Shown: positions 1-8,610 of the stretch, piece by piece
How the letters are laid out: every line of letters begins with the position of its first letter
Position numbering within the stretch: position 1 is the first letter of the stretch
NCBI GenBank assembly: GCA_948144175.1
Contig: CANXME010000875.1
Coordinates: 434,001 to 498,000, forward strand
Source: Closterium sp. NIES-65
Lineage: Eukaryota > Streptophyta > Zygnematophyceae > Desmidiales > Closteriaceae
DNA length: 64,000 nucleotides
Reading direction: 5' to 3'
Position numbers and translations under genes: made by a program
Notes under the pieces: model-generated
Databases searched by the model: none
The model's input: only the letters and a program-made list of their open reading frames with translations
What the model was told of the DNA's origin: nothing

Positions 1-480
1 CCTTGCGCCACCCGTCGACCCCGCGCGCCGCCTTAGCGGCTCCCTGCGCCGCCCGTCGACCCGCGCGCCGCCCTAGCGGCCCCCTGCGCCACCCGTCGAC
101 CCCGCGCACCGCCCTAGCGGCCCCCCCCTGCGCCGCCTGTCGACCCCGCGCGCCGCCCTAGTGGCGCCTTACGCCACCCGTTGACCCCGCGCGCCGCCCT
201 TGCGGCCTCGCCGCCCTTACCTGCGGCCCCGCCGCCTTCACCTGCGGTCCCCGCCGCCCTTACCTGCGGTCCCCGCCGCCCTCAACTGCGGCCTTGCCGC
301 CCTTACCTGCGGCCTCACCGCCCTCACCTGCGGTCCCCGCCGCCCTCACCTGCGGCCTCGCCGCCCTTACCTGCGGCCTCGCCGCCCTCACCTGCGGTCC
401 CCGCCGCCCTCAAGTGCGGCCTCGCCACCCTTACCTGCGGCCCAGCTGCCTTCCCTGCGGCCCCATCACCTGCTGCAGCG
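1..480 (+). repeat. GC-rich minisatellite, remnant of a family C leader
   Basis: Two repeat zones are seen. Bases 1 to about 185 hold roughly five copies of a unit of about 41 bp containing CGCCACCCGTCGACCCCGCG and ending in CCCTAGCGGC. Bases 190-480 hold many copies of an 18-20 bp unit of the type CCGCCCTTACCTGCGGCC. The second unit matches, on the opposite strand, the leader of C3 (41400-41900), and the first resembles C3 at 41920-42110. The order fits a plus-strand C leader whose LTR lies left of the window. Long open frames here run in several phases and are repeat artefacts, not genes. Confidence 0.65.
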
Positions 481-494
481 CCTGGATGCCTTTT

Positions 495-850
495 TTACCA
501 CTATTTCTTCACACAGCTCTCTACTACATCCTGTTACCTAGCCATATGAACTGATTTCATCTCGTTAGCACAACTACGCAGCTCGCGGCGCATGTTCGTG
601 CGTTTGCTGGCCCGAATCTGTGCGAGGATAGGCCCAGCCGCATCATGTCACTGTTTCAACGTCTGGGTTTTGTGTTTGCCACTTTTCTTCACAGAGTTCC
701 CTAGTACATCCTATTCCCTTGCCATATGAACTGATTGGAGCTCGTTAACACGACTATGCAGCTCCTGACGCTTGTTTGTGCGATTGCTGGCCTAAAACTG
801 TCCAAGAGTAGGCCCGTTCGACATGTTATGCCAAACCAACGTCCATTTAT
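495..850. repeat. Tandem duplication, period 180 bp
   Basis: Two diverged copies stand head to tail. The landmark GCCATATGAACTGATT occurs at 541 and again at 721, exactly 180 bp apart. The flanking words TTCTTCACA, TACATCCT and GCTCGTTA / CTCGTTAGCAC also recur in order. A more decayed third copy may follow at about 925-1035, sharing GCGAGGAT, GATAGGC, and CCAAATCAACGTC against CCAAACCAACGTC. The unit resembles no element elsewhere in the window. The length is in the range of plant satellite monomers, but two or three copies do not make a satellite array. Confidence 0.7.
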
Positions 851-2090
851 TAGTTATAATAGTGTTTCTTTTGATCATTCAACGATTTAATATAGTCTTG
901 GCGTGCTGGTCAGGTTTGGTGTCATTCGCCGCGTTTGGTAGGGAGACATGATGTTCTAACATGCGAGGATGGAGAAGTGTGCAATGATAGGCATGTGCTA
1001 TTACGCGGTGCCAAATCAACGTCTCTTTGCATTTTTTTGCAAATGTGCGAGGGTGTTAAGAACCTACCAGACAGATCTCAACGATATTATCAAGAAGAAC
1101 GAGACATAAGCATTACACTGTTTGCATAGGAAGTGCCCCTAAACGCCTAGTGGTTCGTATCAATAACATTCTATGTACGATCCTATTTTCATTTATGGAG
1201 CAATATATAGAAATCTCATACATACTGTGGTGTATGATGCTAATTGAGGAGTTGTTTGTATGATCAATGTATTAGTTTCAAATACTAAGGGCGGTGCAGT
1301 CAGAAACCTCTATTTGATCTATTGATCAGATATTGCCTAAATTTGTTACCATTTGTGACAGTTTGTTTGTTTAATTTTCTACTTTCAAAGTTGGGCCTCA
1401 AACAAATGTGAACACGTTAGTTGGCTGGTCTTCGGAGAGAAACTATTGTGTACAGTAGGATAGAGAAACTTACAGCATTGCAGTTTCTCAAACTGCCAGC
1501 TCGAGCTGGCAGCAGTACAGCCCACCCCGCCAATCGTTGTATCCCTCCTGCACGCGGTTTGACCAGGTTCATTTGTTACCAGCTGCGTTGGCAGTCGAGC
1601 GAGCCTGCCAACTCACACAGCGATATATTCTCGGCGAATCAAGTTTCCTTTTGCCATCTCCGCGAGCATGTCTCTTGCCACGCGAAGTTTTCTATGCCAC
1701 GCTGGTTGCTTCTACTGGGTTCCAATTCATTCCTGGCGGTGCGCGAACTCGACCTCACCCTCCCCCCTCTCCCACTTTCCTGGAGGTTCACTCCCCAAGC
1801 GCTCGCTCTTCCTTGTTCCCTCCCTCCCTTCAATCTTCCTCCCTTGAACGCCTATTACTCTAGCATACCCCGTCTTTCTTTATTCACTACTTTCTGCTCG
1901 GTTGACGTATCTGCTCCCGTCGGTCAGCTCCCGTGACTCCTATCCCGATGCTAGTTTCTTAACTCGAGGTACGTCTGCCATCTCTTCGTAGGTGTTTCGA
2001 CTTTCCCGTTTTGACTTTCCAGAGTATTTTTCTTTTGTTCATCGTTCTCGACTCATGCGGTTACGTAGTTTTCTGCACTGACCAAGCTAC
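851..2090. other. Unassigned DNA, no gene recognised
   Basis: AT-richer unique sequence. It holds the decayed third copy of the 180-bp unit (about 925-1035) and then no recognisable element. A 171-codon open frame at 1421-1936 (plus) has no recognisable domain and a low-complexity, proline- and leucine-rich composition. It may be upstream or 5' exon sequence of the candidate spliced gene that follows. A GTACGT donor-like site at 1969 and a TTGACTTTCCAG acceptor-like site ending at 2022 hint at a further upstream intron. Confidence 0.4.
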
Positions 2091-2577
2091 GTAAGTTAAT
2101 ATTCTTGCTAACCGCGCGGTTTAGCCAGCGTATTGTTTCTACCAAACATATGACCTGAGATCCGTGTTCTTATAGTTACATTTTTTGTGCACTACTGTTT
2201 TTGTGTTTACAGGCCTGCAATAATAACGCATGCTGGGATATATGCACACTACCATGCTGCAAGGTGCGGTAAGATCTCAGTCACGCTAGCTTCCTAAGAC
2301 TCCGTTGTTTGTTTCCTTGATGTTGTTTTGTAGGTCGCCTATAATATGTTCACCTAGTGAAAATGATAACTCCAGACACGCCAAGGTTGTGCCTGTAAGC
2401 CTTCCATGATTTGTTTTCGTCTCACTCACCGTCACTTCTGTTGTGCAGCTCCCTTCAAGTGGTTACGATTGTATAGATGGAGGGGTGGGAGCGTGTGTTT
2501 CTGTGGTGGTTTTGTGTAGGTATCTAGATTCGTTTTTTGTAGTGCTAAACAATCAGTTTGTACTAAGTTCTGATTAA
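2091..2577 (+). CDS. Candidate spliced host gene, 3' exons (weak)
   Basis: Three intron-like intervals in a row begin with GTAAG and end in AG after a T-rich stretch: 2091-2212 (GTAAGTTAAT to TGTTTACAG), 2269-2333 (GTAAGATCTC to TGTTTTGTAG) and 2395-2448 (GTAAGCCTTC to TTGTGCAG). The intervening exons are 2213-2268 (56 nt) and 2334-2394 (61 nt), followed by 2449 onward. One phase stays open from 2213 through all three exons to a TAA at 2575-2577, about 81 codons. The predicted peptide is cysteine-rich near its start and belongs to no family I recognise. The exon directly upstream (ending 2090) is not open in that phase, so the start and the 5' exons are unresolved. The transcript could equally be non-coding. 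The evidence is splice-site pattern only, with no homology. Confidence 0.25.
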
Positions 2578-3090
2578 ATAAGTTTTGTACTAAGTTCTAG
2601 ATGGTGGGTTAGCAGCGTGTGTTTTTGTACTGCAGTAAAAGAAATTAAATTTTTTTTTTGTAATTTATGAATCGCTATTGCTATTGTTATTACTGGGCTA
2701 TAACAGGTCGTCGTTATACTGGTTACAAACACAATCCAAATCTTAAACATTATAAGTGAACAGCAGTATCGGAATACTCTATAGGAAAGTGTAGTACTGT
2801 AACGTTACAGGTGGTAACATGCGCGCTCAGCGATTTTCGGCTGCCATCACTTGGACGATCATAAACGGTCGTCTGCAGCCGTTTACCACCACCAACTCGC
2901 CAGAAATTGGGGTCGACGTGGATCGCGGTTTGCCCCTCAGCTCGTTTCCCACTCATCCTTCCCCATTCGCGAACTGTCGTAAACTACCGCCCAAACCAAA
3001 TTAATCCTGGTTAACGCTCGGACACTGTAGCTGAACAATCGGGGATATATGTTGGTTCCGACACCCCCCCGTTTACCAATCACAAAGGGC
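2578..3090. other. Unassigned DNA, nothing recognised
   Basis: AT-rich sequence with poly-T and poly-A stretches near 2640-2660, then a more balanced region. Overlapping 60-68 codon open frames on both strands (2750-3004) have no domain. It could contain the 3' untranslated region of the candidate gene just upstream. Confidence 0.35.
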
Positions 3091-3095
3091 AATAC

Positions 3096-3224
3096 TGTCA
3101 GAATATTATCTTATTGTTCTAGCCTGTAGTGGGGTGCTCTATAGCGAGTACAACCCTTCTAGGGTTTGCTATTTGTATCCTCATTCTTGCTAGTTCAATC
3201 CTCTTTCTTCTTCTAATTTTGACA
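3096..3224 (+). repeat. TRIM1 5' LTR
   Basis: 129 bp, starting TGTCAG and ending TTGACA. It contains a hairpin-like AACCC-N4-AGGGTT and a reverse telo-box TAGGGTTT at 3160-3167. It reads as identical to 4267-4395. Confidence 0.93.
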
Positions 3225-3236
3225 TGCTATCAGAGC
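3225..3236 (+). promoter_or_regulatory. TRIM1 primer-binding site
   Basis: TGCTATCAGAGC directly after the LTR, one mismatch from the usual initiator tRNA-Met complement TGGTATCAGAGC. TRIM4 carries the same variant at 60153-60164. Confidence 0.85.
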
Positions 3237-4266
3237 AGGTCGATCCCCTTGGATCGATCCTGTGGGTGTGTCCCCACCTTGCTTCCGCTGCTACTTTTTC
3301 ATCCCGTCGTGCGCCCCGAGGCGCGCGGCGGTTTTCTGCCCGCCGTGCGCCCCGAGGCGCGCGGCGGTTCATTGCCCGCTGTGCGCCCCGGGGCGCGCGG
3401 CGGGCTTCTCCTCTACGTCGCGGCCCCGCCCCGGCCCGTCGCCGCCCGTGCGCCTGCCCGGCTCGGCCCCGCCCTTCGTCGCGGCCCCGCCCCGGCCCGT
3501 CGCCGCCCGTGCGCCTGCCCGGCTTGGCCCCGCCCTACCTGTCGCGGTCCCGCCCCTCCGTCGCGGCCCCGCCCCGACCGTCGCGGCCCCGCCCCTCGTC
3601 GCGGCCCCGCCCCTGCGTCGCGGCCCCGCCCCTCGAAGCGGCCCCGCCCTACGTCGCGGCCCCGCCCCGGACCCTCTGCGGCCCCGCCCTACCTTCGCGG
3701 CCCCGACCTGTCGCGGCCCCACCCTACGTCGCGGTCCCACCCTGACCGTCGCGGCCCCGCCCCGCTCGTCGCGGCCCCGCCCCTTGTCGCGGCCCCGCCC
3801 TCCCCTCAGGTCCGTGGTGGGCCCCCCCCCTTTCTCCCCTTCCCCCATTTCCCGTCGTCCGTCGTGGCGACCTGAGGGGGCCGCTTGCGGGGCGCTGTCC
3901 CGGTAGCCCAGTCGTAGCCAGCTGTGCCAGCCGCCCGTGGGTCCGTTGCCCGTCCGCCGCTATTTGAGCCGCGGGGCCTGTTACTCCTGTAGTCCGGGCG
4001 CTGTCCGGTAGCCGCTGTGCCAGTCTGCCTCCTGTTGCCCGTGTGTCTGCAGCTTCAGCCGTCGCCTCTTGTCTCCTCTCCCCTCACTCTCCCTCCTCCT
4101 CCTCACTTGCCCGTTGTGACTACCACTAGCTTTGCTTATAATTGTAAACTCTAAACTATTTCTTCTTGAACTTGTGCTCAGAATGTGTGGTGACATTGTG
4201 ATCCACCTTGAGCTTGTTTTGCTTTGCCTACTCTGCTGATTACACCCCACTTTGGCTATGGGGGTG

Positions 4267-4395
4267 TGTCAGAATATTATCTTATTGTTCTAGCCTGTAG
4301 TGGGGTGCTCTATAGCGAGTACAACCCTTCTAGGGTTTGCTATTTGTATCCTCATTCTTGCTAGTTCAATCCTCTTTCTTCTTCTAATTTTGACA
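4267..4395 (+). repeat. TRIM1 3' LTR
   Basis: 129 bp, reads as identical to the 5' LTR. Telo-box complement TAGGGTTT at 4331-4338. The target duplication AATAC follows at 4396-4400. Confidence 0.93.
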
Positions 4396-4400
4396 AATAC

Positions 4401-4575
4401 CCTTGGTGGTTTATTGCCGTGGGGGTCAATCACGGTAACCATAACACAAACGACGCTCAAGAAGGCGTTTACGACCCAAAACGCCTCTTACATTTTTCCG
4501 ATGTGCTAGCGCACGTTTGTCTCTGGTAGTGCGATCGCCCCTGCCAGCGCGCGATCGCCTCTGCCAGCGCGCGAT
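4401..4575. repeat. Host spacer with a 20-bp tandem repeat at the C1 target site
   Basis: Unique sequence with no gene, then about two copies of a 20-bp unit GCGATCGCCYCTGCCAGCGY at 4532-4575. The array resumes beyond C1 at 8611-8650, so C1 landed inside a run of about four units. Its target duplication GCGAT (4571-4575 and 8611-8615) is part of the unit. Confidence 0.75.
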
Positions 4576-4709
4576 TGTCAAGAAGTGAACGAGAGAATGT
4601 GTGAACTATGAACGAAGTGAGTACAAATAGGAAACCCTAGCTGGGTTGTACCCCCTATGGGATACCCCACTATAGCCTACACAAAAAAGTAAGCTATAAT
4701 GTTCTGACA
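4576..4709 (-). repeat. C1 3' LTR
   Basis: 134 bp. On the minus strand it starts TGTCAGAACATTATAGC and ends CTTGACA. Telo-box AAACCCTA at 4632-4639 (plus strand). A purine tract, minus-strand CCTATGGGGGTG, abuts it at 4710-4721. Confidence 0.9.
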
Positions 4710-4923
4710 CACCCCCATAGGCAAAGTGGGGGAGAACAAGGGGTCACAAGACCAGTCAAGCAAAGCAAAGCAAAGCTCAGGGTGGATCACAAAGTCACCA
4801 CACATTCCGAGCACAAGTTCAAGGGCCACAAGGCCAGTTCACATGCAAGATCATATATATAGAGATATACAAGAGACAAGCAAGCAAGAGCAAGACTATA
4901 TATATGTGACGGTACAAGGAAGG

Positions 4924-7575
4924 TCAAAAAGTGAGCAAGTGAGGCAAGACAGACACAAGACCCAGCTGCGTGCAGCAACGCTGATGATCACAAGGCGCAA
5001 GTGCCTTGGTGAACACATCAGCAGTGTTGGCCTCAGAGGCCACGTACGCAAGTCGCAACTGTCCACGCTGCTGTAGCTCACGAGCAAGAAAGTAGCGGAG
5101 AGCAATGTGCTTTGTCCTGTGCTCCAGTCTCTGCTCTCGACACAAGGCCAGCATGGCCTTGTTGTCTACGTACAGGACTGGAGGAGAACGAGGCTGCTCT
5201 CCAAGGTCGGTCAGCAGGTAGGTGAGCCAGCGTAACTCCTGTGCAGCCATAGCCCCAGCGTAGATCTCAGCCTCACAACTGGAGCCGAGAACAGAAGACG
5301 AGCGGGTAGCCCGCCACGAAACAGAGCCGGAACCAAGGCTGAAGGTGTAACCCTGTGACGACCGCTGCGTAGCCTGGTCGTCAGCCCAAGAAGCGTCTGC
5401 GAGCCCAGTGAGGACCACTGGACTGCGCCCTCCAAGCACTAGCCCCATGCCTGACGTACTGCACAAGTAGCGCAACACCCTCTTCGCTGCAGCCATGTGC
5501 TCTGGTCGGTGTCTCCCAGGAGCAACATAGCGTGCGAGAATGCTAAGAGGGTATGCAAGGTCAGGTCGAGTGCAGGTCATCAGGTACATGAGGCAGCCAA
5601 CAAGCTCTGCATACGGGCCACTCGACTCTACGGACTCATCCAAAGGCAGAGCTGAGAGCGAGTGGCGAGTAGGCAGAGGAGTGGCCTGAGGCGAGGAGTA
5701 CGTGAAGCCGAAGCGCTGAAGGACCTGCTGCACCATGTGTGACTGAGTCAGGGTAATGGTGCGGCGTGCTCTGTCCCGGGTGATCTGCAAGCCAAGGTAG
5801 CTGCGCAGTTCACCCAGGTCAGTGCACGTGTGTCTCTTCTGCAGCTCGGACTTCACGTAGGCGAGTCCAGCAGTGTCAGCTGTGGCAAAGACCAAGTCGT
5901 CGACGTACACGAGGATGTAGAACGGCGGCAGAGAGGTGTCGGTGCGCAGAAACAGCGACGGGTCGGCAGTAGACGGAGCAAACCCAAGTGCCGCGAGCGT
6001 AGTCCTCAGTGTGTCGTGCCACTCACGTGGCGCCTGGCGGAGACCGTAGACTGGACGCCGGAGACTCCACTGGGTACCAGGAGGGAAAGACCCAGTGAAG
6101 CCAGGTGGGCGGCGCAGCCAGATCTCCTCGTGCAGACTGCCCTGCAAGAAAGCTGTGCTGAAGTCGAGAGAGTGCAGCTCGTAGTCACGGTGAGCAGCAA
6201 CGTGCAGCAGAACCCGAAGAGTGGTCATCTTCGGGGTGGGGGAGAAGGTCTGAAAGTAGTCAACCCCCTGCCGCTGACTGAAGCCACGAGCCACGTAACG
6301 CGCCTTGAAGACAGGCGGAGAACCCGGCGGCCGCTTCACCCTGAAAATCAACATGCCACTGACGATGTTCGCCCCAGGAGGGGGGACAGCGTCGACGTAG
6401 GTGCCTGTGGACTTCCAGGAAGCCATCTCTGCGTCCATAGCTGCCTGCCACTGAGAGGAGTAGGGACCCTCTATCGCCTCCGCGTAAGAGCGCGGAGTCG
6501 GGATGTCTGGTGCATCCGGGTCTCTCTCAGGGGCTAGCAGTACAGACGCGAGATGGGGTGAAGCGGCGGCCAGACACTGGAACTCCTCCTGCCTGTCCTC
6601 AAGGACGTCCGTGCCGAGGGCACACTCACCCCCGACGGACGGAGGACAGGCAGACTCAGACTCAGCGACAAGACTAGCAGCGTAGTCTAGACGACAGCGC
6701 GCAGCAAAGTCGACAAGCTCAGTGACAAGGGCAGACGCAGCAGACGACTCGAAGGAAGGGTCAGTGACAGCAGTAGCAAGGAGACGCATGACAGTAGGAC
6801 TTGCAGCACGAAGAGAGTCCGACTCCGGGTCGGCAAGAGCAGGAAGAGAGGAAGCAGGAGGAGAAGGCAAAGGGGCACGCAGAGGAGCAGTGGACGGACG
6901 CAGAGACATCCGGTGCGTGCCAGGGACAGGAGGAGGACGCTGACGCGAACCGCGACCACTAGCGCGCTCTGGACGAACAGGCGACGCAGGACGAGACGCA
7001 GGCTCACGACGCTCAGTAAGACCTCCAGTCGGACCAGCGTAGGGAGAAGGAGCAGGCAAAGGGGAGGCAGGCTGTAGCTGTGGCTGTGACCGGACAGGCT
7101 GCGGACCCTCTAAGGGAGGAGGAGAAAGTGGAAGACCAAGAACCTGCTGCAGGAGCGGAACGAAGTACGGTCGGGGCCGCGCGGCGACTCCAGAAACAGC
7201 AGGAACAGCACCAGCACTCTCGGCAGGAGCACCCACTCCAGTAGCACCTCCAGCAGCACCACCAGAAGCTCCAGAACCTCCAGCAGCAGCACCAGGAGCA
7301 CTGTCAGTCGGACCGCCAGCAGCAGTCTCAGCGCCAACACCCTCAGCAGCACCAGCTCCAGGAGAACTCGCAGACCCAACAGCTCCAGCACCCACAGGAC
7401 GAGCACCGCCGGGACGCGCGGCAGCAGTGCCCTCTGCAGCCGAAGAACCACCAGCACTAGCAGCACGCCTCCAGCGCCTGGCAAACCACTCACGCAGCTC
7501 CTGTTGGGAGAGTGGCTCCCGGCGAGACGAAGCACCCCCAGGCTCAGCACCCCCAGGCACAGCAGTCCCAGGCAC
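4924..7575 (-). pseudogene. C1 pol remnant: reverse transcriptase and RNase H
   Basis: A long minus-strand open region coding for the second half of a copia polyprotein. Order from its 5' side: a glycine/alanine/proline-rich spacer with RREPL and LREWFARRW after the usual integrase position, a Ser/Pro-rich linker, then the RT start with YAEAIEGPYSSQWQAAM. The RT core includes QGVDYFQTFSPTPKM and the catalytic YVDDLVFAT (about 5890-5915). RNase H follows, with ADASWADD and CEAEIYAGAMAAQELRW (about 5220-5400), and the domain ends near 4930. The family product copies element RNA into DNA inside virus-like particles. Gag, protease and integrase are absent on this strand, so this is a fossil fragment despite its length. 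Confidence 0.85.
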
Positions 7576-7582
7576 AGCACTC

Positions 7583-8175
7583 CCATGTACATCACTCTCT
7601 ACTTTCTTGTCACCCGTCTCCCTGAGTCCCTCCGTGTCGTTAGGGACCAGTTTCTCTCTGTCTGTCCCACCACCCTCACTGTCGACCTCCTTGAGGAGTC
7701 CCTGCTAGCGGCTGAAAAGAACATAGTCGCTGTAGGGGCCTCTCGGGGTGACCCTCGCACCCCCATCTTTGAGGGGTGTTCTCCTTCCCCCCTGCTGCCC
7801 TCTGTCGCCTCTGCCGCTGCGGCCGACCTCGCTGGTTTTGAGTCGGTCGGTGCGGCGTCTGCCCCCAGCGGTAGACGCCGCTCTGGCAAGGGCAAGGGGG
7901 GCAAGGGAGCGGGTGGAGCTAGAGGGGGCAGTGGCGGAGGAGGTGGGGGTGGCGGGGGGAGTGGGGGTGGCGGTGGAGGTGGTGGCGGGAGTGGAGGTAC
8001 TGGTGGAGGCGGTGGAGGCGGAGGTGGCGGCGGGGGCGGTAGCGGAGGAGGCGGGGGCGAGGGTACCAGTGGGGGCGGTGGCGGTGGAGACGGGGGCGGT
8101 GGTGGAGGCGGGAGTGGCGGTGGCGGCGGGGGTCGGAGTGTCTCGTCCCAGCGCAGCAGCTCTGGGGGTGGTCAG

Positions 8176-8212
<37 letters not shown>

Positions 8213-8460
8213 GCTCTCGCACCGTCCTCGCCCCTCAGCAGCTCCGTGAGTGGTACTTGCAGCGTCAGCGTGGTGGTGCGTTTGGTCCCTGCCCCTACGT
8301 TCTTCGCACCGGCGACCGTGCGGGGGAGAGGTGTGGAGGCCCCCACATGGCCCGCCGCTGCTTTGGCCGCCTGACCGACGCCTGGCGTCAGCAGTTTCCG
8401 CAGGCCGCTGAGATCCCCCGCTGGGGGGAGCTGTCTAGGGCTGGTGTAGCCATTTATGAT
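7583..8460 (+). pseudogene. Inverted family C gag segment inside C1
   Basis: Plus-strand coding similar to C2 gag (13558-14420). It begins at a MYITL word and runs through LLAAEKNIVAVGASRGDPRT, a basic SGRRRSGKGKGGKG stretch, a glycine tract of about 75 residues (7920-8140) and a polyglutamine run from a CAG repeat (8178-8213). It ends in QQLREWYLQRQRGG and a cysteine/histidine motif (C-X13-C-X3-H-X4-C). The orientation is opposite to C1's LTRs and pol. The sequence at its end, GATCTTGGCTCTGATACC, passes directly into the complement of the PBS. Confidence 0.82.
8178..8213 (+). repeat. CAG microsatellite in the gag segment
   Basis: About twelve CAG-type triplets in the glycine-rich gag segment, coding for glutamine in the gag frame. 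C2 has only a few glutamines at the same place (about 14150). Confidence 0.9.
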
Positions 8461-8464
8461 CTTG

Positions 8465-8476
8465 GCTCTGATACCA
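8465..8476 (-). promoter_or_regulatory. C1 primer-binding site
   Basis: The plus strand reads GCTCTGATACCA; the minus strand reads TGGTATCAGAGC, the full initiator tRNA-Met complement. It abuts the inner edge of the LTR at 8477 with no spacer. Confidence 0.88.
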
Positions 8477-8610
8477 TGTCAAGATGTGAACGAGAGAATG
8501 TGTGAACTATGAACGAAGTGAGTACAAATAGGAAACCCTAGCTGGGTTGTACCCCCTATGGGATACCCCACTATAGCCTACACAAATAACTAAGCTATAA
8601 TGTTTTGTCA
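8477..8610 (-). repeat. C1 5' LTR
   Basis: 134 bp, about five differences from 4576-4709. Telo-box AAACCCTA at 8533-8540 (plus strand). The target duplication GCGAT follows at 8611-8615. Confidence 0.9.

Larger units (their letters stand above)
3096..4395 (+). mobile_element. TRIM1: short non-autonomous LTR element derived from family C
   Basis: A 1300-bp element bounded by two 129-bp LTRs that read as identical and by the 5-bp target duplication AATAC (3091-3095 and 4396-4400). The PBS TGCTATCAGAGC directly follows the left LTR, and a purine tract ending in GGGGGTG precedes the right LTR. The interior codes for nothing. It holds three copies of a CGCCCCGAGGCGCGCGGCGG unit (about 3305-3410), then many GTCGCGGCCCCGCCC units (to about 3800). 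Its last 150 bp (about 4120-4266) match the 3' untranslated end of C1 (4710-4810, other strand). It therefore looks whole for a TRIM-like element and must use proteins from elsewhere, most likely from family C. Identical LTRs point to a very recent insertion. Confidence 0.93.
4576..8610 (-). mobile_element. C1: rearranged family C copia element
   Basis: A 4035-bp element with 134-bp LTRs at both ends and the target duplication GCGAT on each side. The LTRs, PBS (8465-8476) and 3' end define a minus-strand element. The minus strand keeps the region after integrase plus reverse transcriptase and RNase H (about 4924-7580). The gag-like segment (about 7583-8460) runs on the plus strand, opposite to the element's own LTRs. 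The leader, protease and integrase are not present. About five differences between the 134-bp LTRs suggest an older insertion than TRIM1. It is a non-autonomous fossil; the inversion probably arose before or during integration, because the LTRs and target duplication are intact. Confidence 0.88.

Noticed and set aside
1421-1936. A 171-codon open frame upstream of the candidate spliced gene
   Set aside because: No recognisable domain, low-complexity composition and an overlapping second frame. It is kept only as possible upstream transcript sequence.
3129-3906. Long proline/arginine-rich open frames in TRIM1, and similar ones in TRIM2, TRIM3, TRIM4 and the C leaders
   Set aside because: Frames are open in several phases and on both strands at once because GC-rich tandem repeats lack stops. 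There is no domain, and the elements are non-coding.
4532-4575. GCGATCGC palindromes recalling the cyanobacterial HIP1 motif
   Set aside because: Only a few copies, all within one 20-bp tandem repeat in a eukaryotic retrotransposon-rich region.
7504-8505. A 333-codon glycine-rich protein as a host cell-wall glycine-rich protein gene
   Set aside because: It matches the C2 gag in order and wording and lies between the C1 LTRs, so it is an element segment.
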